Positions 1-5,270 of a stretch of DNA of 5,571 bases are shown here, piece after piece. A program made the translations under genes and the position numbers. This stretch comes from Patescibacteria group bacterium. Its GTDB lineage: Bacteria; Patescibacteria; Microgenomatia; Levybacterales; UBA12049. Within the stretch, counting starts at the first letter, position 1. Each line of letters opens with the position of its first letter. The DNA is taken from the NCBI GenBank assembly GCA_023381035.1, contig JAMCTK010000008.1, positions 1-5,571 of the forward strand. Reading direction: 5' to 3'. The notes under the pieces are model-generated. The model was not told the DNA's origin and did no database searches. It worked only from the letters and a program-made list of their open reading frames with translations.

Positions 1-1088
1 ATAACAACAGTTGTGGCTTGGTTCAGTTAGGCCATAACTACGACCTCACAGTGTTATATGGAGACAACTATGGTTATAGATCAGGGCTAAATAAATCAAT
101 GGTAAGACATTTAGCATCGTTGGCAGAGAAAATAAAGGAAAAGGTAGAAATTAAAAAAGGGGATATTGTTGTTGATATTGCAAGCAACGATGGAACTCTC
201 TTGCAAAGCTACCAATTAAAGGGAGTGACTTTGGTTGGAATAGATCCAACGATTAAAAAATTTAAATCATTCTACACTCCTGATATTCAAACTATTCCTG
301 ATTTTTTTTCTGCCAAAGCATATAAGAAAAAGCTTTCCAAAAAAGCAAAAGTAGTTACTTCTATTGCAATGTTTTACGACTTGGAAAATCCCATTAGCTT
401 TATGGAAGAAATAAAAGAAATACTTGCGGATGATGGCGTTTGGGTATTTGAACAAAGCTATATGCCTGATATGCTTAAAAACGTTTCTTACGATACTATT
501 TGTCATGAACATCTGGAGTACTACGCACTCTCACAAATTAAATGGATGACAGATAGGGTAGGTTTGAAAATAATTGACGTTGAGTTAAATGATAGCAACG
601 GAGCGAGTTTTTGTGTAACAGTTGCTAAGCAAAACTCTTCTTTTAGGGCAAAAACTGAAGTAATCGAAAAAATTCTACAGCAAGAAGAGAAGGCAGGGAT
701 CAATCAAGGTAAAACATATAAGTTATTTGAAAAAAATGTAAAGAAACATAAAAAAGATTTAGCTAAATTTATAGTTAACATTAAGAAAAAGAATCTCAAG
801 ATTTTGGGATACGGAGCTTCTACAAAAGGTAATGTGATTTTGCAGTACTGTAATATAACTAGCGATGATATCCCTTTTATCGCTGATGTTAACGAATACA
901 AACATGGTAGATTTACTCCTGGAACTAAGATACCGATAATTTCAGAGCAAGACGCAAAAGCAATGAATCCTGATTATTTCTTGGTTCTTCCTTGGCATTT
1001 TAAGAAGAATTTTCTCGAAAGAGAAAAAGAATATTTAAAAAGAGGAGGCCATTTATTTTTTCCACTTCCGAAACTTGATGTTGTCTAG
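1..1088 (+). CDS. Sugar C-methyltransferase-type SAM-dependent methyltransferase, 5'-partial
   Basis: This is a class I SAM-dependent methyltransferase with the three-part layout of the NDP-sugar C-methyltransferases (TylC3/NovU/TcaB9 type: zinc-binding N-terminus, Rossmann methyltransferase core, C-terminal Methyltransf_14 domain). Those enzymes methylate a carbon of a nucleotide-linked keto-sugar in the cytoplasm. The frame is open to the left edge, with its first whole codon at base 3. A TTG at 18 is not the start, because the family motif SCGLVQL spans it, so roughly 50 N-terminal residues probably lie outside the window. Counting from that TTG, the SAM-binding motif VVDIASNDGTLL is at residues 51-62, the family signature ICHEHLEYY (likely active site) at 161-169, and the C-terminal motifs GYGASTKGN at 264-272 and KHGRFTPGTKIPI at 295-307. 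The end is TAG at 1086. The sugar substrate cannot be told from sequence. Family call is firm; sugar C-methylation specifically is inferred. Confidence 0.87.
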   Translation, partial: NNSCGLVQLGHNYDLTVLYGDNYGYRSGLNKSMVRHLASLAEKIKEKVEIKKGDIVVDIASNDGTLLQSYQLKGVTLVGIDPTIKKFKSFYTPDIQTIPDFFSAKAYKKKLSKKAKVVTSIAMFYDLENPISFMEEIKEILADDGVWVFEQSYMPDMLKNVSYDTICHEHLEYYALSQIKWMTDRVGLKIIDVELNDSNGASFCVTVAKQNSSFRAKTEVIEKILQQEEKAGINQGKTYKLFEKNVKKHKKDLAKFIVNIKKKNLKILGYGASTKGNVILQYCNITSDDIPFIADVNEYKHGRFTPGTKIPIISEQDAKAMNPDYFLVLPWHFKKNFLEREKEYLKRGGHLFFPLPKLDVV

Positions 1089-1130
1089 TTCATAATTTTC
1101 CTAATATTTTCATTAAATATAAAATAATGG

Positions 1131-1142
1131 TAAAATACGTAC
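1131..1142 (+). promoter_or_regulatory. Putative leaderless promoter (-10) for the GT2 gene at 1143
   Basis: TAAAAT at 1131-1136 matches the sigma70 -10 consensus at five of six bases. It is preceded by TGG at 1128-1130, giving an extended -10. Six bases (ACGTAC) separate it from the GTG at 1143, so the expected transcription start falls on or next to the start codon. The best -35 candidate is weak: TTTTCA at 1107-1112, with an 18 bp spacer. No Shine-Dalgarno sequence precedes the GTG, which supports leaderless translation. The call is inference from sequence only. Confidence 0.55.
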
Positions 1143-2072
1143 GTGTTAAGTATCGTTGTTCCAGCTTTTAATGAAGAAGAGAGCTTGCAGGCTTTTTACA
1201 AAGAGCTTGTTAAATCTGTTTTAAAACTAACTTCAGATTTTGAAGTTATTTTTGTTGATGATGGTTCCAGTGACAATTCTTTAAAAATCTTAAGGGAATT
1301 AGAAAAAAAGGATAAAAGGGTTAAAATTTATTCTTTTCAAAAAAACCAGGGAAAAGCAGAGGCTTTAACTCTGGGTTTTCAGAAAGCAAAAGGAGAATAT
1401 ATAGTCACTCTGGATGCTGATTTGCAAGACAGGCCGGAAGAGATAGGAAAGCTTTTAGATAAAGCAAAAGAAGGGTATGATTTAGTTTCGGGATGGAGGG
1501 AAAAAAGAAAAGATTCCAAACTCTTCATAAATCTCCCATCAAAACTTTTTAACTACTTGTCCGGTTTGTTTTGGGGACTTAAGCTGCATGATTATAACTG
1601 CGGATTAAAAGTATATAAAGCGCAAGCTGCAAAATCTTTAAATTTATATGGCGGCATGCAAAGATTTATTCCCCTTCTTCTTCATCAGAACGGATTTAAG
1701 GTTACTGAAATTCCAGTTATTCATGAAAAAAGAAAATTTGGAAAATCAAAATATGGATTTTCCAAAAGCTTCAAGGAGTTTCCGGATATGTTTACCATGC
1801 TATTCCTCTCTAGATACAAATCAAGACCAATGCATTTTTTTGGGTTAATAGGGATTACTCTTTCTTTAATAGGAGCAGCAATCTTGCTTTATTTATCTGT
1901 GATTCATTTTTTTGGAGAAAGAATTGGAGATAGGCCGCTTTTGGTGTTTGGAGTTTTGTTTGTGATTAGCGGATTTCAAGTTTTGTTTACAGGATTCTTG
2001 GCAGATTTGATTTTACATTTTTCAAAGCAAGACTCATATAATCCTCCACTACTTAAGTTTGAAACGAAATAA
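1143..2072 (+). CDS. GT2 polyprenyl-phosphate glycosyltransferase (DPM1/GtrB/ArnC-like)
   Basis: A 309-residue family 2 glycosyltransferase with a GT-A catalytic domain and two C-terminal membrane helices. This is the architecture of enzymes that move a sugar from a nucleotide donor to undecaprenyl (or dolichyl) phosphate at the inner face of the membrane. Visible motifs are SIVVPAFNEEESL at the N-terminus, VDDGSSD at residues 38-44, the metal-binding region DADLQD at 91-96, HDYNCGLKVY at 149-158, the GGMQRFIPLL region at 170-179, and KFGKSKYG at 198-205. Hydrophobic helices lie at about 232-255 and 265-291. The start is GTG at 1143: an in-frame TAA at 1131 rules out any ATG start further upstream, and the ATG at 1127 is out of frame. 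The gene stands alone, 54 nt after the methyltransferase and 58 nt before the next gene. It could supply a lipid-linked sugar for the neighbouring pathway. The donor sugar is unknown. Confidence 0.9.
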   Translation: MLSIVVPAFNEEESLQAFYKELVKSVLKLTSDFEVIFVDDGSSDNSLKILRELEKKDKRVKIYSFQKNQGKAEALTLGFQKAKGEYIVTLDADLQDRPEEIGKLLDKAKEGYDLVSGWREKRKDSKLFINLPSKLFNYLSGLFWGLKLHDYNCGLKVYKAQAAKSLNLYGGMQRFIPLLLHQNGFKVTEIPVIHEKRKFGKSKYGFSKSFKEFPDMFTMLFLSRYKSRPMHFFGLIGITLSLIGAAILLYLSVIHFFGERIGDRPLLVFGVLFVISGFQVLFTGFLADLILHFSKQDSYNPPLLKFETK

Positions 2073-2080
2073 CGAAATTA

Positions 2081-2097
2081 AACAGTGGCTGACTGTT
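2081..2097. repeat. Short perfect inverted repeat (6 bp arms, 5 nt loop)
   Basis: AACAGT at 2081-2086 and ACTGTT at 2092-2097 are exact reverse complements around GGCTG, 9 nt after the GT2 stop codon. The arms have low G+C and no T-run follows, so this is at best a weak terminator or an operator-like site. It overlaps the putative -35 (2096-2101) of the next gene. Confidence 0.4.
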
Positions 2098-2116
2098 GAT
2101 TGTTAATTGATAATTG
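2089..2116 (+). repeat. Degenerate 7-bp tandem repeat, four units
   Basis: Four consecutive heptamers can be read: CTGACTG (2089-2095), TTGATTG (2096-2102), TTAATTG (2103-2109) and ATAATTG (2110-2116). All follow the pattern NTRAYTG, and neighbouring units differ by one or two bases. The array fills the region between the GT2 stop and the -10 of the next gene, and it contains the putative -35. Its role is unknown: it could be replication slippage, a regulatory array or part of a dispersed repeat. Confidence 0.5.
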
Positions 2117-2130
2117 GCCATAATTAACTT
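2096..2130 (+). promoter_or_regulatory. Putative leaderless sigma70-type promoter for the half-GT4/GT4/acetyltransferase unit
   Basis: TTGATT at 2096-2101 (TTGA matching the -35 consensus) is separated by exactly 17 bp from CATAAT at 2119-2124 (five of six matches to TATAAT). The -10 ends 6 nt before the ATG at 2131, so transcription would begin at or beside the start codon. There is no Shine-Dalgarno sequence in TAACTT, the six bases before the ATG. This is the best-formed promoter in the window. A 7-bp inverted repeat, GTTAATT (2102-2108) with AATTAAC (2122-2128), spans its spacer and -10 and could act as an operator, although such AT-rich repeats also arise by chance. Confidence 0.65.
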
Positions 2131-2658
2131 ATGAAGATTGGAATCGATATCTCCCAAACGTTGTACGAAAATACGGGAGTAGGAAATTATTTAACTAGCT
2201 TAGTTCAGAATCTTTTAGATCAGGACAAAGAGAATGAGTACATACTTTTCTTTTCTTCGTTAAGAAGAGGAGTTAAGAATTCAAAGTTCAGCTTGCATCC
2301 GAAAGTTAAAATTAGAACTTTTAAGTTCCCTCCGTTAATGTTTGATTTGCTTTGGAACAAGTTGCACATAGCACCAATTGAGTGGTTCATAGGAGATATT
2401 GATGTTTTTATCACATCAGATTGGACAGAGCCTCCTACTAAAAAAGCCAAGAAAGCGACAATTATTTACGACCTTATTATTTACAAACATCCTGAAGAAA
2501 CGGATTCTACAATAGTTAAAACACAGAAGAAAAAGCTTAAATGGGTTAAGAAGGAGTCTGATTTAATATTAACTATTTCAGAGTCTTCTAAGAAAGATAT
2601 TCATGAAATCTTAAATATTCCGCTTGAGAAAATAAAAGTGGTTTATCCGGGGGTGTAA
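2131..2658 (+). CDS. Half-length GT4 glycosyltransferase (N-terminal domain only)
   Basis: The 175 residues match the N-terminal, acceptor-side Rossmann domain of GT-B family 4 glycosyltransferases. The opening IGIDISQTLYENTGVGNY (residues 3-20) has the IGID and GVG landmarks. The end of the domain, LILTISESSKKDI (145-157) followed by IKVVYPGV (168-175), is the usual lead into the interdomain linker. The reading frame then stops at TAA (2656). The C-terminal nucleotide-sugar-binding domain with the EX7E motif is absent, so the protein is about half the usual length of roughly 370 residues. It aligns region by region with residues 1-170 of the next gene, suggesting tandem paralogues of which the first lost its C-terminal half. 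An in-frame TAA at 2125 fixes the start at 2131. Alone it should not be a competent transferase. It may be a decaying remnant or a retained single-domain protein that works with a partner. Confidence 0.78.
   Translation: MKIGIDISQTLYENTGVGNYLTSLVQNLLDQDKENEYILFFSSLRRGVKNSKFSLHPKVKIRTFKFPPLMFDLLWNKLHIAPIEWFIGDIDVFITSDWTEPPTKKAKKATIIYDLIIYKHPEETDSTIVKTQKKKLKWVKKESDLILTISESSKKDIHEILNIPLEKIKVVYPGV
2649..2655 (+). promoter_or_regulatory. Strong Shine-Dalgarno sequence for the full-length GT4
   Basis: GGGGGTG can pair over seven bases with the CACCTCC core of the usual 16S rRNA 3' end, with one G:U wobble. It sits 5 nt before the ATG at 2661. It also encodes the last residues (P-G-V) of the upstream half-GT4. 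With stop and start codons only 2 nt apart, translational coupling is likely. Confidence 0.6.
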
Positions 2659-2660
2659 TT

Positions 2661-3779
2661 ATGCTTATTGGAATAGACGGTAATGAAGCAAATGTCGAAA
2701 AAGGAGTGGGAATTGGAGAATATAGCTTCGAACTTCTGAAAAAGTTTGAAAAATTCAGAGATCAAAATTTAAAGTTTGTGATTTATCTTAAGACAAAACC
2801 TCTGGGGCATATGCCTAAAGAAAGAGATGGATGGCGGTATAAGATTTTCGGACCTAAAAAAATGTGGACTCAATTTGCCTTACCTTTAAAGTTATTTTCA
2901 TCAAAAAACAGACCGAATGTATTTTTTAGTCCCTCGCATTACGGTCCAAGATTTTCTCCAATACCAACCGCAATTTCGATAATGGATTTATCTTATGTAT
3001 ATTTTCCGCAGCTTTTTAACAAAGACGATTTGTATCAGTTAAATAACTGGACTAGATATTCTGCAAGAAGATCTGCGAAAGTCTTTACCATTAGCAATTC
3101 TTCAAGGAATGATATAATTAAAGAGTATAAAATCGAGCCCGAGAAAGTTATTGTTACACATTTAGGGATAAAGGAAAATCAAGATTCAAAAACCAAGAGC
3201 TTAAATATGCAAGATTTAAATAAAAAGTTCGGTATTAAGGGTAAATATATTCTCTTTGTCGGTACATTGCAGCCTAGAAAAAACATTTCAAAATTAATTG
3301 AAGCCTTTTCAATGATTAAAGACAGAAAAGATCTAAGTTTAGTAGTTGTGGGGAAAAAGGGTTGGATGTACGAAGAAATCCTAGCAGCGCCTGATAAATT
3401 TGGAGTAAAAGAAAATGTTCTTTTTCTGGATTACGTGGATGATAGCGATCTTCCTTCTTTGTATAAAAACGCAGAGTGTTTTGTTCTCCCGAGTCTTTAC
3501 GAAGGTTTTGGACTTCCGATATTAGAGGCAATGAAGTTTGGTTGCCCTGTTCTTGCTAGCAATGTATCAAGCTTGCCTGAGGCAGGAGGGGACGCAGCTA
3601 TATATTTTGATCCAAATAGCGCACAAGATATTGCCAAAAATTTGGAATCAATCACGCAAAACCCAAAGCTTAGAGAAGAAATGGTAAAAAAAGGATACGA
3701 ACAAATTAAGAAGTTCTCATGGGAAAAGACAGCCAAGCAAACATTGCAGGCACTTGAAGAACTTGCGGTAAAAGAATAA
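2661..3779 (+). CDS. Family 4 glycosyltransferase (GT-B fold), full length
   Basis: A 372-residue, complete GT4 retaining glycosyltransferase, related to the mannosyltransferases of O-antigen clusters. It would transfer a sugar from a nucleotide donor to a growing lipid-linked glycan on the cytoplasmic side of the membrane. The N-terminal domain runs to about residue 170, with IGIDGNEANVEKGVGIGEY at its start and VFTISNSSRNDI at 141-152. The C-terminal domain has FVGTLQPRKNISKLIEAF at 199-216 (R206/K207 likely contact the donor phosphates), PSLYEGFGLPILEAM at 277-291 carrying the EX7E pair E281 and E289, and GCPVLASNVSSLPEAGGDAA at 294-313. No membrane helix is visible. The ATG is 2 nt after the half-GT4 stop and has a strong Shine-Dalgarno sequence, so it is probably co-transcribed and coupled. 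The exact sugar is not predictable. Confidence 0.93.
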   Translation: MLIGIDGNEANVEKGVGIGEYSFELLKKFEKFRDQNLKFVIYLKTKPLGHMPKERDGWRYKIFGPKKMWTQFALPLKLFSSKNRPNVFFSPSHYGPRFSPIPTAISIMDLSYVYFPQLFNKDDLYQLNNWTRYSARRSAKVFTISNSSRNDIIKEYKIEPEKVIVTHLGIKENQDSKTKSLNMQDLNKKFGIKGKYILFVGTLQPRKNISKLIEAFSMIKDRKDLSLVVVGKKGWMYEEILAAPDKFGVKENVLFLDYVDDSDLPSLYKNAECFVLPSLYEGFGLPILEAMKFGCPVLASNVSSLPEAGGDAAIYFDPNSAQDIAKNLESITQNPKLREEMVKKGYEQIKKFSWEKTAKQTLQALEELAVKE

Positions 3780-3789
3780 AGTAAGAAGT

Positions 3790-4344
3790 ATGACAGGAAA
3801 AATTACTAGACGAATAAAAACAGTGTTTTGGGAAATATTAAATTTTAAATTAACAATAGTTGGATTTATTCCTTCTCATATCCTTAGAAAGTTTTTTTAT
3901 AGGATTTGTGGGATAAGGATAGGAAAAGGTTCAGCCATTCATATGGGAGCACGATTTTATTATCCTCCGAACATTAAGATCGGGAAAGATTCAGTGATCG
4001 GAGAGAACGTAATTCTGGATGGTAGGGACAAGTTAACAATCGGAGACCACGTAGATTTTGCAACAGGGGTAATGGTTTACAACGCCCAACATGATATAGA
4101 TCATCCTGATTTCAAAGCAATCACAAAGCCTGTTGTGATTAATGATTATGTTTTTGTTGGTCCAAGGGCAACGATACTACCAGGAGTTACTGTCGGAAAA
4201 GGAGCAATTATCGCAGCAGGTGCTGTCGTCACAAAAGATGTAGATGAGTTTACCGTGGTTGGAGGAGTGCCTGCTAAGCTTTTAAGAGAAAGAAAGCTAA
4301 AAGATCCCAATTATAAACTGGGTAGAGCAGCTCTATTCCGCTGA
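3790..4344 (+). CDS. Left-handed beta-helix (hexapeptide-repeat) O-acyltransferase, WbbJ/maltose acetyltransferase-like
   Basis: A 184-residue acyltransferase of the hexapeptide-repeat (LbH) family, probably using acetyl-CoA to O-acetylate a sugar of the glycan or a precursor. The N-terminus (about residues 11-40) is a hydrophobic/basic segment common in this subfamily. Hexapeptide coils start at IRIGKGSAI (42-50) and continue through IKIGKDSVIGENVIL (62-76) and LTIGDHVDFATGV (82-94). H101, in the loop YNAQHDID, is the likely catalytic histidine. More coils follow (VVINDYVFVGPRATILPGV, 115-133, and VTVGKGAIIAAGAVVTKDV, 133-151), then the family signature GGVPAKLLRER (158-168). Length is normal. 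It lies 10 nt after the GT4, apparently in the same unit, with only a weak purine-rich ribosome site (AAGAAG) before the ATG. The stop is TGA; reading through it would meet TAA after three more codons. Confidence 0.9.
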   Translation: MTGKITRRIKTVFWEILNFKLTIVGFIPSHILRKFFYRICGIRIGKGSAIHMGARFYYPPNIKIGKDSVIGENVILDGRDKLTIGDHVDFATGVMVYNAQHDIDHPDFKAITKPVVINDYVFVGPRATILPGVTVGKGAIIAAGAVVTKDVDEFTVVGGVPAKLLRERKLKDPNYKLGRAALFR

Positions 4345-4370
4345 AATTTGAACTAACAATGAGTCAAATT
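4345..4370. repeat. Perfect 7-bp inverted repeat downstream of the acyltransferase
   Basis: AATTTGA (4345-4351) and TCAAATT (4364-4370) are exact reverse complements with a 12-nt loop, starting immediately after the TGA stop. The arms are AT-rich and there is no T-run, so it does not look like a normal intrinsic terminator. It could stabilise an mRNA 3' end or be chance in AT-rich DNA. Confidence 0.3.
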
Positions 4371-4382
4371 AATAATCATCAA

Positions 4383-4394
4383 TAAAATAATCCC
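4383..4394 (+). promoter_or_regulatory. Putative leaderless promoter (-10) for the GT2 gene at 4395
   Basis: TAAAAT at 4383-4388 is five of six to the -10 consensus and ends 6 nt before the ATG, the same arrangement as upstream of 1143 and 2131. AATCCC before the ATG has no Shine-Dalgarno match. No good -35 lies 16-18 bp upstream of this hexamer. An alternative is TTGAAC (4348-4353), 17 bp, AATAAT (4371-4376), which would give a leader of roughly 12 nt. Both readings place a promoter in this 50-nt gap. Confidence 0.5.
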
Positions 4395-5270
4395 ATGCTT
4401 CTTTCTATTATTATCCTAAACTATAAAACTAAGGAATTAACATTAACCTGCATAGAGTCTATTGTTAAAAATTATAAAAAAGAACTGGATGAAGGTGAAT
4501 TTGAAATCATTCTGATTGATAATGCTTCAAGTGATGATTCAATAAAAGCGTTTAAGAAGTCAGGCTATGCAAATTATTTCAAGCTTATCGAAGGTAAGGA
4601 AAACTTAGGATTTGGAAATGGTAATAATTTAGGTGCGGAAAAAGCAAGCGGACAATATCTTCTTTTTCTAAATTCAGATACGGAGGTTAAAGACGATGGT
4701 TTTGTAAAAATGGTTAATTTCCTGTCTAAAAATAAAACCGCTGGAATTTTGGGCGGAAAATTATTTTTTCCAGATGGAAGAATTCAAGATTCAGTTGGAA
4801 AATTTTATACTCTTTTTAATCTTTTTTTAATGCTTTTTGGAGGAGAAAAAGCAGGTTTCCTTAGAAAAAGTCCAAGTAAAATTACTAAGGTTGACTGGGT
4901 GAGCGGAGCTTGTTTAATGGTAAAAAAGGAAATCTTTGAAAAAATTAAAGGATTTGATAAAAATATTTTCATGTATATGGAAGACGTTGACTTATGCTAT
5001 AGCGCAAAAAAGCTTGGCTTTTCAACCTATTTTTATCCAGACCTATCGCTTCTTCATAAAGAAAGAGGAAGTAGTAATAAAACATTTGCAATTGTAAATA
5101 TATATAAAGGAGTTAAGTATTTTTACAAAAAACATTTTTCTAATTGGGAATACAATTTAGCTCTTTTTTTATTGAAAACTAAAGCTATAATGGTAAAGTG
5201 TATTGGAAAAATTACCGGAAATTCTTATTACGTGCAAACTTATGATCAGGCTCTTGAAGTACTTAAATAA
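4395..5270 (+). CDS. GT2 glycosyltransferase, rhamnosyltransferase (WbbL)-like
   Basis: A 291-residue family 2 glycosyltransferase of the type often annotated as dTDP-rhamnosyltransferase. It is cytoplasmic or membrane-associated and adds a sugar to a lipid-linked glycan. The GT-A domain shows SIIILNYKT at residues 4-12, IDNASSDDS at 41-49, ENLGFGNGNN at 69-78, and the metal-binding LNSD at 92-95. The acceptor/catalytic block runs over 168-209, with WVSGACLMV at its start and MYMEDVDLC at 193-201 (E196/D197, likely including the catalytic base). HKERGSS at 221-227 matches the region following this block in the family. Unlike the GT2 at 1143 it has no pair of C-terminal membrane helices. The start is fixed by an in-frame TAA at 4383. 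Its 3' end overlaps the next gene by 29 nt. Rhamnose as donor is a family-level guess; no dTDP-rhamnose genes are in the window. Confidence 0.88.
   Translation: MLLSIIILNYKTKELTLTCIESIVKNYKKELDEGEFEIILIDNASSDDSIKAFKKSGYANYFKLIEGKENLGFGNGNNLGAEKASGQYLLFLNSDTEVKDDGFVKMVNFLSKNKTAGILGGKLFFPDGRIQDSVGKFYTLFNLFLMLFGGEKAGFLRKSPSKITKVDWVSGACLMVKKEIFEKIKGFDKNIFMYMEDVDLCYSAKKLGFSTYFYPDLSLLHKERGSSNKTFAIVNIYKGVKYFYKKHFSNWEYNLALFLLKTKAIMVKCIGKITGNSYYVQTYDQALEVLK

Noticed and set aside
18..20. TTG at 18 as the true start of the methyltransferase
   Set aside because: Conserved family sequence (SCG before LVQL) continues upstream in frame to the window edge and the zinc-binding N-terminus would be missing, so the gene is cut by the window.
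302..309. Run of eight T in the methyltransferase gene as a phase-variation tract
   Set aside because: The frame is intact through it, runs of this size are expected at this base composition, and nothing else suggests phase variation.
267..901. Antisense open frames within the methyltransferase gene
   Set aside because: They lie opposite a strongly conserved gene, have no recognisable domain or ribosome site, and are explained by AT-rich coding DNA.
1104..1120. ATATTT/AAATAT hairpin after the methyltransferase as a terminator
   Set aside because: The stem is entirely A/T, short and without a following T-run, so it would be too unstable to terminate and is likely chance.
1137..1144. ACGTACGT palindrome across the GTG start as an operator
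   Set aside because: Eight bases of perfect symmetry is short, it is the only copy I noticed, and the symmetry does not extend beyond it.
1648..1848. Open frame on the + strand inside the GT2 gene in another phase
   Set aside because: It is fully contained in the conserved GT2 coding region, shows no family resemblance and reads as low-complexity translation of the other frame.
2220..3736. Antisense open frames opposite the GT4 genes
   Set aside because: Both GT4 frames on the + strand are clearly real, and the antisense products have no motif or translation signal.
4342..4356. TGA of the acetyltransferase read as glycine, as in Gracilibacteria-type code
   Set aside because: The family signature is already complete, readthrough would meet TAA after three more codons, and glycines elsewhere use GGN with no in-frame TGA in any gene.
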